Source: Clostridia bacterium
GTDB lineage: Bacteria; Bacillota; Clostridia; TANB77; CAG-508
Direction: 5' to 3'
NCBI GenBank assembly: GCA_017517685.1
Contig: JAFWYK010000012.1
Location: forward strand, 1-64,000
DNA length: 64,000 bases
How positions within the stretch are numbered: the first letter of the stretch is position 1; each line of letters opens with the position of its first letter. Both the position numbers and the translations under genes were made by a program. The notes beneath the pieces are model-generated. The model saw only the letters and a list, made by a program, of their open reading frames with translations, was not told the DNA's origin and ran no database searches. Positions 44,094 through 52,350 of the stretch are shown one piece after another.

Positions 44094-45713
44094 TTATTTT
44101 CTTCTTTTTGGAGCTTTAGGCATTTCTTGTCTTGCTGTTCTTGGAGCATCTTTTCTTTTTGATGAAGCAGCCATTTTTGCCTTTTCCATCTTTTCAATTT
44201 CTTCTGCAATTCTTCTATTTTCTTTTATCTTTGCTTCAGTGTTTTGAATTGATTCAACTCTATCTCTGTATTTCTCTTTAAATTTACTATTTCTCTTTAT
44301 ATCTGTTTCTTTTTTTGGTAATTTGCCAGATTCTAGTAATTTCTTTTTACGTTTTTCTTCTTTTAAAATCAATTTCTTTTGATCTTTTAATACAGATTGT
44401 AATAATAAGTATTCTGTATTGTTTTGCATATCATGGAATTTAAGATCATTACAAATCATTTCTATGATTGTTGATGCTATAACATCAGATTTATGTCTAA
44501 TTCTCTCATTTTTGATACAAGACATATTTCTTTGAATAACTCTAACATTATATTCATTGATTTTCTTGCTATCAATTTCAACTAAATCAGAACCATCTTT
44601 ATTATATTTTCTAATATATTCAGGAACAACTTCTCCTGTATCAGCTAAGCAATAATCAATTATATCTGTTCCAACATGTTCGTTAATTGCTTTTAAATGA
44701 TCTGATAATGTATAATTATCAGTTTGTCCTGGTTCAGTCATTATATTTGAAATATAGAATTTCATTGCTTTACTATCTCTAATAGCTCTTGATACGTTCT
44801 TAACTAAAAGATTTGGTAAAACATTTGTATATAAACTTCCTGGTCCAATTATAATAACATCGGCATCTTCAATTGCATCTAACACACCTGGTGATGGTCT
44901 ACAATTTGATGGCGAAATATATACTCTATTAATTGATTCAACTTTTTCTGCAACAATTTGTGGAATTCTATCTTTTTGTTTAACTGTTGTTCCATCTGAA
45001 AGTTCAGCACAAATAGTAAGCTCATCTAATGTTACTGGCATAACTCTACCTGTAATATTTAATACCTCTGTACTTTTTAAAATAGCTTCTGAAATATTGT
45101 TATATATTTCATTCATAGCCGTTAAATAGATATCACCAAAATTTAATCCTCTTAATCTCTCGTTTTGGAAATTAAAATACATAAGCTTTCTCATAATATC
45201 TTCTTTGTCAGACATAGCTATAATACTATCTTTAATATCTTTAAGTGGTAAAGTATCTAAAGCTTTTCTTGATGCAGTTGGAACATTTCCATAATCAGAC
45301 ATTGTTACTATTGCTGTAATGTTATTTGTATATTTTTTAAATCCCTCTAATACAATGTTTAATCCTGTTCCACCACCAATTACTACTACTTTTGGTCCTT
45401 CTTCATATACTTTTTTATTAAATATTAATGATTTAATATTTAATTGTGCTTGTTTTCCTTTTTCTGTACTAGTATTATTAGCTTCAATTATAATTTCTAA
45501 GCTTCTTTTTTGTATGAATACAACACTTATTACTATAGCCATAAAACCTAGAACAAATATCAATATTGTTTTTCCAAGTTCGAAGAATGTAATTTCTTCT
45601 GATACTAGTATTTTTGTAAATGCATAACATGTTAAAGCAACACCAACTAATATTAAAAGTATCCATCTTTTAACTTTTGTACTTGCTTTAAACCATTCCA
45701 TAAAAGATTTCAT
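44094..45713 (-). CDS. YvcK/GlmR-type gluconeogenesis factor, membrane-anchored form
   Basis: 539 residues. The CofD-like core (about 105-420) has VVVIGGGTGLNIVLEGFKKY, VTMSDYGNVPTASRKAL, NFGDIYLTAMNEI, LSDGTTVKQKDRI and DVIIIGPGSLYTNVLPNLLV. In Bacillus, GlmR binds UDP-GlcNAc and stimulates GlmS to favour wall precursor synthesis. Two differences from that ~317-residue protein: an N-terminal pair of membrane segments (about 17-67), and a basic, coiled C-terminal tail of about 120 residues ending TARQEMPKAPKRRK. The start codon overlaps the murB stop (TAATG), so translation is coupled. The usual neighbours rapZ and whiA are absent. Confidence 0.92.
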   Translation of the reverse strand: MKSFMEWFKASTKVKRWILLILVGVALTCYAFTKILVSEEITFFELGKTILIFVLGFMAIVISVVFIQKRSLEIIIEANNTSTEKGKQAQLNIKSLIFNKKVYEEGPKVVVIGGGTGLNIVLEGFKKYTNNITAIVTMSDYGNVPTASRKALDTLPLKDIKDSIIAMSDKEDIMRKLMYFNFQNERLRGLNFGDIYLTAMNEIYNNISEAILKSTEVLNITGRVMPVTLDELTICAELSDGTTVKQKDRIPQIVAEKVESINRVYISPSNCRPSPGVLDAIEDADVIIIGPGSLYTNVLPNLLVKNVSRAIRDSKAMKFYISNIMTEPGQTDNYTLSDHLKAINEHVGTDIIDYCLADTGEVVPEYIRKYNKDGSDLVEIDSKKINEYNVRVIQRNMSCIKNERIRHKSDVIASTIIEMICNDLKFHDMQNNTEYLLLQSVLKDQKKLILKEEKRKKKLLESGKLPKKETDIKRNSKFKEKYRDRVESIQNTEAKIKENRRIAEEIEKMEKAKMAASSKRKDAPRTARQEMPKAPKRRK

Positions 45714-46627
45714 TATTTTTCTTCTCCTAATACAATAATTTCTAGTTCAATATCTAGATTGTTTTTTTCTCTAATAGTTTCCTTAATATGTTCTACTAAA
45801 TCTAACACATCTTTTGCTGTAGCTTTACCTTTATTAATTATAAAACCAGCATGTTTTGTTGATACTTCCGCATCTCCAACACTATATCCTTTTAAACCAG
45901 CTTGATCTATTAATTGAGCTGTAATCACACCTTCTTTTCTTTTAAATGTACTTCCAGCATTTGGATATTCTAGTGGTTGTTTTTCTTTTCTTGATGCTGC
46001 AAATTCTTTCATTTTAGCATCTATTTCTTTTTTATTTCCTTTTGAAAGTCTTATTGTCGTATCTAAAATAATAACATTCATTTTTGAAAATACACTGTTT
46101 CTATATTCAAATCTATGTTCTGGTAAAGTCATTGTTTTAACTTTTCCATCATATGTCATATATCTTGTCTTAACAACGATATCTTTCATTTCTCCGCCAT
46201 AAGCTCCAGCATTCATACGAAGTGCTCCACCTATAGTACCAGGTATTCCAGATAAAAATTCTAACCCTGTAATTTCTTCTTTTAAAGCAACATTAGCAAG
46301 AGCAGCTAATGTCATTCCTGATTCTACTGTAATTTCAACATACTTTGTTGTTCTTTTGATTTTAAAATTGTTCATATCAATTTTAATAACAAATCCTCTG
46401 ATACCACCATCTTTTACTAAAAGATTTGTACCATTACCAACAAGTGTAATTGGCATATTGTGTTTTTTAGATATTTTAAATAAATCTTTTAACTCTTCTA
46501 TTGAAGTAATTTTTATAAAATAATCTGCATTTCCACCAATTTTAAATGAAGTATGTTTAGACATTGGCTCATCTTTAAATATATTCTTTTTATTAATAAC
46601 TTCTTGTAACTCTTTTTCTATATCCAT
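45713..46627 (-). CDS. murB: UDP-N-acetylenolpyruvoylglucosamine reductase
   Basis: 304 residues. FAD-binding segments KHTSFKIGGNADYF and TLVGNGTNLLV, then GIPGTIGGALRMNAGAYGGE. The type II active-site serine lies in EYPNAGSTFKR, with a C-terminal Glu region (NNLDIELEIIVLG). It makes UDP-MurNAc for peptidoglycan. First gene of the operon murB-yvcK-debranching enzyme-ABC exporter-ATP-grasp. A GC-rich hairpin (GGGGC/GCGCCC) lies in its leader near 46657-46672. Confidence 0.97.
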   Translation of the reverse strand: MDIEKELQEVINKKNIFKDEPMSKHTSFKIGGNADYFIKITSIEELKDLFKISKKHNMPITLVGNGTNLLVKDGGIRGFVIKIDMNNFKIKRTTKYVEITVESGMTLAALANVALKEEITGLEFLSGIPGTIGGALRMNAGAYGGEMKDIVVKTRYMTYDGKVKTMTLPEHRFEYRNSVFSKMNVIILDTTIRLSKGNKKEIDAKMKEFAASRKEKQPLEYPNAGSTFKRKEGVITAQLIDQAGLKGYSVGDAEVSTKHAGFIINKGKATAKDVLDLVEHIKETIREKNNLDIELEIIVLGEEK

Positions 46628-46689
46628 ATTGTATACCCCTTTTGAAGTTTATTTTGGGCGCAATAGCCCCATTAAAATTATCTAGTCAT

Positions 46690-46718
46690 ATACTATCATT
46701 TTTTTCTTTTTTTTACAA
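46690..46718 (-). promoter_or_regulatory. Promoter of the murB operon
   Basis: TTGTAA (46713-46718) and TAGTAT (46690-46695), 17 nt apart, minus strand. Confidence 0.7.
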
Positions 46719-46756
46719 GTAAAAAAGGGTAGAAATTTAAACTTTCTACCCTTCAT
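46719..46756 (-). terminator. Terminator of the glycosyltransferase gene
   Basis: Eleven-pair stem AAGGGTAGAAA (46725-46735) with TTTCTACCCTT (46743-46753), then U-run on the minus strand. Confidence 0.88.
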
Positions 46757-46779
46757 TTTTATTATTATTTTTATTCTAA

Positions 46780-48012
46780 TTAGTTAGTTGATACTTCTTT
46801 AATATTAATATCTCTAACGTGTTCAATTTTTTCCCATTTTGTATTTGGTTTAATTAAACATTTAATATTAATTACAATCCATGATCCCATAAATACTGGA
46901 TACATTAAAATTCCTGTTAACATTGGTTTAATTGGTTTTTTCTCTAAAGCCATAATTCCAACACCAGTTAAAATTGGTAATATAAATGTTGCAATTAAGT
47001 ATCTAGCGTAGTTACCAAGTAAATCTGCAAATGTCATTTCTGCACCTAAGTAAAGTAATGTATTTACTCCTAATAATGCAAATGTAAGAATCATCATTGG
47101 AATACCAAATAAATATAATGCTCCGTCAAAGTTCATCAATGTTTTATGATCTTTTACACCTTTGATTAAATCTTTAGTGTATTCTTTCATACATTGTAAA
47201 TGTCCTACAGTCCATCTAGAACGTTGAGACCAACTTGCTTTGAAAGTAACTGGTTGTTCGTCATAAACGATAGCGTCAACAGCCCAACCTAGTTTTCTTC
47301 CTTGAGCTATATTAATTAATGAATATTCAATGTCTTCTGTTAATGTAATTGTTTGCCATCCATGTGGTTTTAATAAGTCAAATTTAACCATAAATCCTGT
47401 ACCATTTAATAATGGTGATAACCCTAAGTTATATCTAGCTAAATGGTAAAATCTATGCATCATCCAATAGAAAATTGCATATCCTGAAGCGATCCATGAA
47501 TCTGTTGGATTCTTAATATCTCTATATCCTTGAACTACTTCTTCACCTTGGCAAAGTTTTTTATTCATATTTTTTAAGAAGTTTTTATCAACTATATTAT
47601 CAGCATCAAAAACGCACATTGCATCATAATCAGCATTTTCTTCAATTTTTTGTTTAATAAACCAATTTAATGCGTGACCTTTTGTTTTATTAGCTTCATC
47701 AAATCTTTTTAAAACTTTAGCACCTGCTTCTTTAGCAATTTCTGCTGTAGCATCTGTACAGTTATCCGCAATAACATAAATATCATATAATTCTTTTGGA
47801 TACTCTTGAGCAACTAAACTTTCTACAAGATTTCTAATAACAGTTTCTTCATTGTGAGCTGGCACAACTGCCATAAATTTATGTTCTTTTTCGATTAATA
47901 GCTTTTTGTCTTTTAATTTGATTAATGAACAAAAACTAACAACTATTTGGTAAGCCCAATAAATAGTAATTATCCATATCAATGCTTGTTGTAAAAGATA
48001 CAAATATTCCAT
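46780..48012 (-). CDS. Membrane-bound processive family 2 glycosyltransferase
   Basis: 410 residues. One N-terminal membrane segment, a GT-A domain, then about three C-terminal segments. Motifs are typical of processive GT2 enzymes (cellulose, hyaluronan and poly-GlcNAc synthases): DNCTDAT near 83-89, DAD at 136-138, TED at 225-227 and QRSRW at 263-267. It probably builds a beta-linked polysaccharide and moves it across the membrane. No PilZ domain or partner (PgaB/IcaB-like) is adjacent, so the product is unknown. Separate transcript with a consensus promoter and a dyad about 65 bp further upstream. Confidence 0.9.
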   Translation of the reverse strand: MEYLYLLQQALIWIITIYWAYQIVVSFCSLIKLKDKKLLIEKEHKFMAVVPAHNEETVIRNLVESLVAQEYPKELYDIYVIADNCTDATAEIAKEAGAKVLKRFDEANKTKGHALNWFIKQKIEENADYDAMCVFDADNIVDKNFLKNMNKKLCQGEEVVQGYRDIKNPTDSWIASGYAIFYWMMHRFYHLARYNLGLSPLLNGTGFMVKFDLLKPHGWQTITLTEDIEYSLINIAQGRKLGWAVDAIVYDEQPVTFKASWSQRSRWTVGHLQCMKEYTKDLIKGVKDHKTLMNFDGALYLFGIPMMILTFALLGVNTLLYLGAEMTFADLLGNYARYLIATFILPILTGVGIMALEKKPIKPMLTGILMYPVFMGSWIVINIKCLIKPNTKWEKIEHVRDINIKEVSTN

Positions 48013-48068
48013 TAATTTACCCTCTTTTCATGTGTTTTTATAGCTCTTTTCGCGCTATACCATTCTCT
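48013..48068 (-). promoter_or_regulatory. Leader of the glycosyltransferase mRNA with a short hairpin
   Basis: TATAGC (48039-48044) and GCTATA (48054-48059) pair near the expected 5' end. No U-run follows, so it may be a 5' stabiliser rather than a terminator. The SD GAGGG precedes the gene. Confidence 0.4.
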
Positions 48069-48097
48069 ATTATACCATTTATGGAAACCCATTTCAA
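48069..48097 (-). promoter_or_regulatory. Consensus promoter of the glycosyltransferase gene
   Basis: TTGAAA (48092-48097) and TATAAT (48069-48074), 17 nt apart, minus strand. Confidence 0.85.
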
Positions 48098-48160
48098 GTT
48101 ATTTCCAATAATTTTGACATTTTTTTACATTTTTTATGGTTTTTTGCGCATTTTAAGCTA

Positions 48161-48186
48161 AGTATAGCCTGTTTCAAGGTTATACT
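48161..48186. promoter_or_regulatory. Operator-like inverted repeat upstream of the glycosyltransferase promoter
   Basis: AGTATAGCCT and AGGTTATACT, six bases apart, match at 9 of 10 positions. It lies within a 337-bp gene-free stretch (48013-48349). The rest of that stretch is AT-rich and holds only the promoter, the leader and the pnp terminator. Confidence 0.5.
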
Positions 48187-48304
48187 ATTTATCATATTGT
48201 ATTTTATCATATAGTAAATATTTTTTCAATTTTTGCCAATAAATTTTAAAGAAAAATTAATAATTTATTATTATTATTTTATGTCCATTTTTTAAAAAGT
48301 TTAC

Positions 48305-48340
48305 AAACAAAAAAGAGTAGCTTATTTTGCTACTCTTTCT
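48305..48340 (-). terminator. Terminator of pnp
   Basis: Perfect ten-pair stem AAAGAGTAGC (48312-48321) with GCTACTCTTT (48329-48338), U-run on the minus strand. Confidence 0.88.
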
Positions 48341-48349
48341 TTAATATAA

Positions 48350-50473
48350 TTAGTTATTATTTTCTTCTGAATCTGTATATAAATCTTTTCTTGTTAAGTT
48401 AATTCTTCCTTGATCATCAATCTCGTAAACTTTAACAGTAACTTCATCATTTAATTTTAATACATCTTCTACTTTATTGATTCTTTCTTTAGCGATTTTA
48501 GAAATATGAAGTAATCCTTCTTTTCCTCCACCTAAATCAACAAATGCACCAAATGTTGCTATTCTAGAAACTTTACCTGTATAAATCCCACCAAGTTCAA
48601 TTTCTCTTGTAATTTCTTCAATAATTCTTTGTGCTTTTCTAGCTCCATCAATATCATCAGAATAAATAAATACTGATCCATCTTCTTCGATATCAATTTT
48701 AACACCTGTTTCTTCGATGATTTTATTAATAACTTTTCCACCAGATCCAATAACATCTTTGATTTTATCTGGATTAATTTTTAAGCTAATAATTTTTGGA
48801 GCATATTTAGAAATTTCTTTTCTTGGTTCTGCAATTTGTGGAGCCATTATTTCATCTAAAATATATTGTCTAGCTTTTGCTGTTCTATCAAATGCTTCTG
48901 CAATTATTTCATAGCTTAATCCATCAACTTTGATGTCAACTTGGATTGCTGTAATACCATCTCTTGTTCCACCAACTTTAAAGTCCATATCTCCAAAGAA
49001 ATCTTCGATTCCTTGAATATCTGTTATAACAACATATCTTGAAGGATCATTTTCATCAGTAATTAATCCTGTTGAAATACCAGCAACTGGTTTCTTAATA
49101 GGAACACCAGCATCCATTAATGCAAGTGTAGATGCACAAATACTTCCTTGAGAAGTAGATCCATTTGAAGAAAGAATTTCAGATACAACTCTAATTGCAT
49201 ATGGGAATTCTTCAACACTTGGAAGAACTGGAACTAAAGCTTTTTCAGCTAATGCTCCGTGTCCTATTTCTCTTCTTCCCGGTCCACGAGAAGCTTTTGC
49301 TTCACCTACTGAATATCCAGGGAAATTATATTGATGCATATATCTTTTTGATTCTTCTGAATCTAATCCATCTAACATTTGTTCTTCAGATTTCATTCCA
49401 AGTGTTGCGATAGACATAACTTGTGTTCTACCTCTATTAAATAATCCACTTCCATGAACTCTTGGAATTAATCCAACTTCACATGATAAAGGTCTAATAT
49501 CATAGATTCCTCTACCATCAACTCTCTTACCTTCTTCTAAGATAAGTTTTCTAACTGTTTTCTTTTGAAGTTTATATAAAGCTTCTCCAATGTTAGCTTT
49601 ATCTTCTTCAGCTTTTTCTTCACCAAATTTTTCTACATACCAAGCTTTAACATCTTCAGCTAATTTATCAATTTTAATGTCTCTTTCTGGTTTATCTGGT
49701 GTTTGAACATCTTGTTTCATTCTTTCACCAAATTCTGCAGCTATAACATCATAGATTTCTTCATTAACTGCAAATGATTTGTATTCAAATTTTGGTTTTC
49801 CAATTTCATCTTTCATTGTTTGAATGAATTCACAAACTTTTTTGATTTCAACATGAGCTGTTTTAATTGCTGTTAACATTTCTTCATTTGTTAACTCATA
49901 AGCACCAGCTTCAATCATTGCTATTTTATCAGCTGTTCCAGCTAAAGTTAAGTTTAATCTTGATACTTCTCTTTGAGCTTCTGTTGGATTGATGATAACT
50001 TGTCCATCAATAAATCCTACTGATACAGCTGCTGTAGGTCCACCAAATGGAATATCTGAAATTGAAAGTACAGCAGATGCACCAATCATTGCACATACTT
50101 CTGGTGAACAATCTTGTTCTACTGATAATACTAAACAATCAACTACTACGTCATTTCTTAAATCTTTTGGGAATAAAGGTCTTAAAGGTCTATCAATTGC
50201 ACGTGATGTTAAGATTGCTTTATCTGAAGGTTTTCCTTCTCTTTTTGTGTAACCACCTGGAATTTTTCCAACTGCATATAGTCTTTCACTATACTCTACT
50301 GAAAGTGGAAAGAAATCAATTCCATCTTTTGGTTCTTTTGATGCTGTAACGTTAACCAATACTGTTGTTTCTCCGTATTTAACTAAAACGCTACCATTGG
50401 CAAGTCCTGCCATTTTTCCTGTTTCTATAGTAAGAGTTCTTCCTGCTAAATCCATACTATAAGTTTTAAACAT
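48350..50473 (-). CDS. pnp: Polyribonucleotide nucleotidyltransferase (PNPase)
   Basis: 707 residues, normal length. Two RNase PH-like domains (first from MDLAGRTLTIETGKMAG; second with GRTQVMSIATLG, EILSSNGSTSQGSICASTL and the catalytic FFGDMDFKVGGTRDGITAIQ), then KH (KDVIGSGGKVINKIIEETG) and S1 (YTGKVSRIATFGAFVDLGGG). It degrades RNA 3' to 5' using phosphate. It is usually the gene right after rpsO; here a lipoprotein gene on the other strand lies between. It has its own promoter and a structured leader. Confidence 0.98.
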   Translation of the reverse strand: MFKTYSMDLAGRTLTIETGKMAGLANGSVLVKYGETTVLVNVTASKEPKDGIDFFPLSVEYSERLYAVGKIPGGYTKREGKPSDKAILTSRAIDRPLRPLFPKDLRNDVVVDCLVLSVEQDCSPEVCAMIGASAVLSISDIPFGGPTAAVSVGFIDGQVIINPTEAQREVSRLNLTLAGTADKIAMIEAGAYELTNEEMLTAIKTAHVEIKKVCEFIQTMKDEIGKPKFEYKSFAVNEEIYDVIAAEFGERMKQDVQTPDKPERDIKIDKLAEDVKAWYVEKFGEEKAEEDKANIGEALYKLQKKTVRKLILEEGKRVDGRGIYDIRPLSCEVGLIPRVHGSGLFNRGRTQVMSIATLGMKSEEQMLDGLDSEESKRYMHQYNFPGYSVGEAKASRGPGRREIGHGALAEKALVPVLPSVEEFPYAIRVVSEILSSNGSTSQGSICASTLALMDAGVPIKKPVAGISTGLITDENDPSRYVVITDIQGIEDFFGDMDFKVGGTRDGITAIQVDIKVDGLSYEIIAEAFDRTAKARQYILDEIMAPQIAEPRKEISKYAPKIISLKINPDKIKDVIGSGGKVINKIIEETGVKIDIEEDGSVFIYSDDIDGARKAQRIIEEITREIELGGIYTGKVSRIATFGAFVDLGGGKEGLLHISKIAKERINKVEDVLKLNDEVTVKVYEIDDQGRINLTRKDLYTDSEENNN

Positions 50474-50501
50474 TTTTACATTCCTCCTTAAATTTTTGAT
50501 G

Positions 50502-50577
50502 TATTTATTTGAAATGTAACCTCTACAATATACTTAAATAACTAAATACATTGTACAAGCTACTATCCAAATAAATA
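50502..50577 (-). promoter_or_regulatory. Nested stem-loop in the pnp leader
   Basis: A perfect ten-pair outer stem (50502-50511 with 50568-50577) encloses a second stem (TACAAT 50524-50529 with ATTGTA 50550-50555). It ends about 30 nt before the pnp start. In other bacteria pnp leaders form an RNase III-cut stem used in autoregulation; the same role is inferred here. Confidence 0.65.
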
Positions 50578-50586
50578 TCCTTTATC

Positions 50587-50615
50587 ATTTTACTATAACT
50601 AAAAAAAAATTGCAA
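50587..50615 (-). promoter_or_regulatory. Promoter of pnp
   Basis: TTGCAA (50610-50615) and TAAAAT (50587-50592), 17 nt apart, minus strand. Confidence 0.65.
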
Positions 50616-50675
50616 TAGAAAGAAATTATTTATGTACATTATAATTCACCTTTTTTCTTATAACTGCTACGTTTT

Positions 50676-50704
50676 TTTATTTTGTTTCAAAAATATGATA
50701 TAAT
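50676..50704 (+). promoter_or_regulatory. Extended -10 promoter of cassette 4
   Basis: TGATATAAT (TG at 50696-50697, TATAAT at 50699-50704) with only a weak -35 (TTTATT). The expected leader is about 100 nt. The hairpin GTAAAT/ATTTAC lies near its 5' end at 50711-50728. Confidence 0.65.
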
Positions 50705-50771
50705 TATTATGTAAATCTTTGTATTTACATTTACCCTGCAAATTTACGTTTCATATTGAAATAAAATTTTA

Positions 50772-50804
50772 GAGGGTAATACCTCCAAAACATTAGACTG
50801 GAGG
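50772..50804 (+). promoter_or_regulatory. Competing hairpins over the SD of the cassette 4 lipoprotein gene
   Basis: CCTCCA (50782-50787) is the exact complement of TGGAGG (50799-50804), which contains the SD, with an 11-nt loop. GAGG (50772-50775) can instead pair with the same CCTC (50782-50785). The two hairpins exclude each other, so the SD could be hidden or free. Confidence 0.6.
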
Positions 50805-50811
50805 AAACAAC

Positions 50812-51186
50812 ATGCGGAATACTACAATGATTATTATTTTGGCTCTCATCGCAGCTCTTATGCTAACTGCTTGCGCAGAATATTCTTATGAGGAAAAGAC
50901 CATCGAAGCTACTGTGATTGCTTGCGAAGAAGGAACATTCTTCCCTGAAGAAAACTACTTGGCTCAAGCTAATATTTGTCTTGCTTTCGACAAACTCGAA
51001 GCTTATGCTTATTATATGGCTCTTGCCAATGAGCACGGACACTATGATTACCACATCACCATTTCTTATAATGGTGTTGAAGCAGTCATAGTTAGACTTG
51101 ACCAGTATGAAAATGGTTCTACTATCTCGCTTAACGCAACTCTCGAGTATGCTGATGGTGTCCTCGTTCAGATCGATTGTGAATAA
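50812..51186 (+). CDS. Small lipoprotein of unknown function, atypical composition (cassette 4)
   Basis: 124 residues with a lipoprotein signal peptide (LIAALMLTAC; lipobox LTAC with Cys21). The mature part is about 100 residues with a beta-rich pattern (KTIEATVIACEEGTFF, DYHITISYNGVEAVIVRLDQ, LEYADGVLVQIDCE). Two further Cys (near 37 and the end) could pair. I recognise no family. Composition differs from its neighbours (23 of 60 G/C in the row at 50941, with CTC, ATC and TGC codons). It has its own promoter, regulatory-looking leader and terminator, and sits between rpsO and pnp, which are normally adjacent. This implies insertion. Confidence 0.8.
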   Translation: MRNTTMIIILALIAALMLTACAEYSYEEKTIEATVIACEEGTFFPEENYLAQANICLAFDKLEAYAYYMALANEHGHYDYHITISYNGVEAVIVRLDQYENGSTISLNATLEYADGVLVQIDCE

Positions 51187-51194
51187 CCAAAACA

Positions 51195-51236
51195 AGAAAC
51201 ACTACCGGAATTCATTTCGGTAGTGCTTTCTTTTAT
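51195..51236 (+). terminator. Terminator of cassette 4
   Basis: Eight-pair stem CACTACCG (51200-51207) with CGGTAGTG (51218-51225), then CTTTCTTTTA. Confidence 0.85.
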
Positions 51237-51240
51237 ATAA

Positions 51241-51271
51241 TGAAAAAGAGCTTACAAAATGTAAGCTCTTA
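51241..51271 (-). terminator. Terminator of rpsO
   Basis: Perfect ten-pair stem AAGAGCTTAC (51246-51255) with GTAAGCTCTT (51261-51270), then U-run on the minus strand, directly after the rpsO stop. Confidence 0.9.
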
Positions 51272-51275
51272 ATAA

Positions 51276-51539
51276 TTATTTTCTTAAAGATAACTTTTTA
51301 ACTATTTCTCTATATCTATTAACATCTTTTTCTGCTAAGTAGTTTAATAAGTTTCTTCTTTTACCAATCATTTTTAATAATCCTCTTCTTGAGTGATTAT
51401 CTTTTTGGTGAACTTTTAAATGTTCTGTAAGTTCTGTAATTCTCTCTGTTAAAAGAGCAATTTGAACTTCTGGAGAACCTGTATCATTTTCTTCTCTTTT
51501 ATGAGTGTTAATGATTTCTTGTTTTCTCTCTTTAGTCAT
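51276..51539 (-). CDS. rpsO: 30S ribosomal protein S15
   Basis: 87 residues with the full S15 signature ([42 protein letters not shown]). It binds 16S rRNA in the platform. SD GGGAGG is good. It ends in its own terminator, so pnp must be transcribed separately. The 149-bp stretch upstream (51540-51688) holds a -10-like TATAAT but no convincing -35. Confidence 0.97.
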   Translation of the reverse strand: MTKERKQEIINTHKREENDTGSPEVQIALLTERITELTEHLKVHQKDNHSRRGLLKMIGKRRNLLNYLAEKDVNRYREIVKKLSLRK

Positions 51540-51688
51540 GTTAATATACCTCCCATAATTATTTTAATTTGCCATAAACCGAGAATAAAGTAGGTTTTCC
51601 TTTAAACTAAGTATATGGTAGCTTTACAGCATTATAATTGTACTACATTATTTTATAAAAATCAAGTAGTTTACAAAATATTTATTTT

Positions 51689-52330
51689 TTATACCATTTC
51701 AGAATATTTATTTTCTAATTTTCCTATATATACTACTAATTCAGCAACCGCTACTAATACCATTAGGTTTATTATAGTAGCTGAAAGTGGAATTCTTGTA
51801 ATTGAAATAATGCTTGCAATTACTGCTTCTGTTAAAAGAATTAAAGCTGCAGCATTTCCTAAAACTTTCCACGCATTCATTTTTCTAAATCTTACAACTA
51901 AATAAGCAACTATTAATACAGCAGCTATTATGAATGGTTTTACATATGGTTTAATTATATCTCTCATTCTAACATTAGAATTTGAGTGAACTGAAATTCC
52001 TGTACCAGTAAATGTAGTTCCATATTTTTCATTTAATGATTTAGCAATTTTGTCTTTCTCTTCATTAGTAATTGATTCAACTCTAATATTTATAGCATCA
52101 CTAAATCTATCTACAGTTTTAACAACAAATTTTTTATTTCCAAAAGCATCTTTACATATTTTTTCAATATCATCTAAAACTACTTCTTTTCCAATTATCA
52201 AACTAATTGATTCATGTTTTTGTAATATTAAAGATACTTTAAATCCTTTTAACGCAACAACAATAATACCTGCAACAATTAAAAGAACCATACCTAATAA
52301 TAATATCTTTTTATTTCCTTTTAATTCCAT
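51689..52330 (-). CDS. Degenerate SecF-like membrane protein
   Basis: 213 residues from ATG 52330 (MELKGNKKI; AAGGAG 10 nt upstream). It has an N-terminal membrane segment, an external domain (about 40-115) and about three C-terminal segments. SecF is indicated by SVHSNSNVRMRDIIKPYVKP followed by the bundle, and by the position right after the SecD-like gene. It is shorter than usual SecF (about 300), with roughly four instead of six segments. I find none of the conserved 'GYSxxDTIVVFDRIRE' region. Probably an accessory or altered translocase subunit. Confidence 0.7.
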   Translation of the reverse strand: MELKGNKKILLLGMVLLIVAGIIVVALKGFKVSLILQKHESISLIIGKEVVLDDIEKICKDAFGNKKFVVKTVDRFSDAINIRVESITNEEKDKIAKSLNEKYGTTFTGTGISVHSNSNVRMRDIIKPYVKPFIIAAVLIVAYLVVRFRKMNAWKVLGNAAALILLTEAVIASIISITRIPLSATIINLMVLVAVAELVVYIGKLENKYSEMV

Positions 52331-52350
52331 TATTCTTTTTCTCCTTACCA

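Noticed and set aside
48013-48349. Search for a riboswitch or small gene in the 337-bp gap before the glycosyltransferase
   Set aside because: No aptamer-like conserved core and no ORF with an SD. Only promoter, dyad, short leader hairpin and the pnp terminator.
50863-51195. Antisense frame opposite the cassette 4 lipoprotein
   Set aside because: No SD or protein pattern. The plus frame has a lipobox, SD and terminator.
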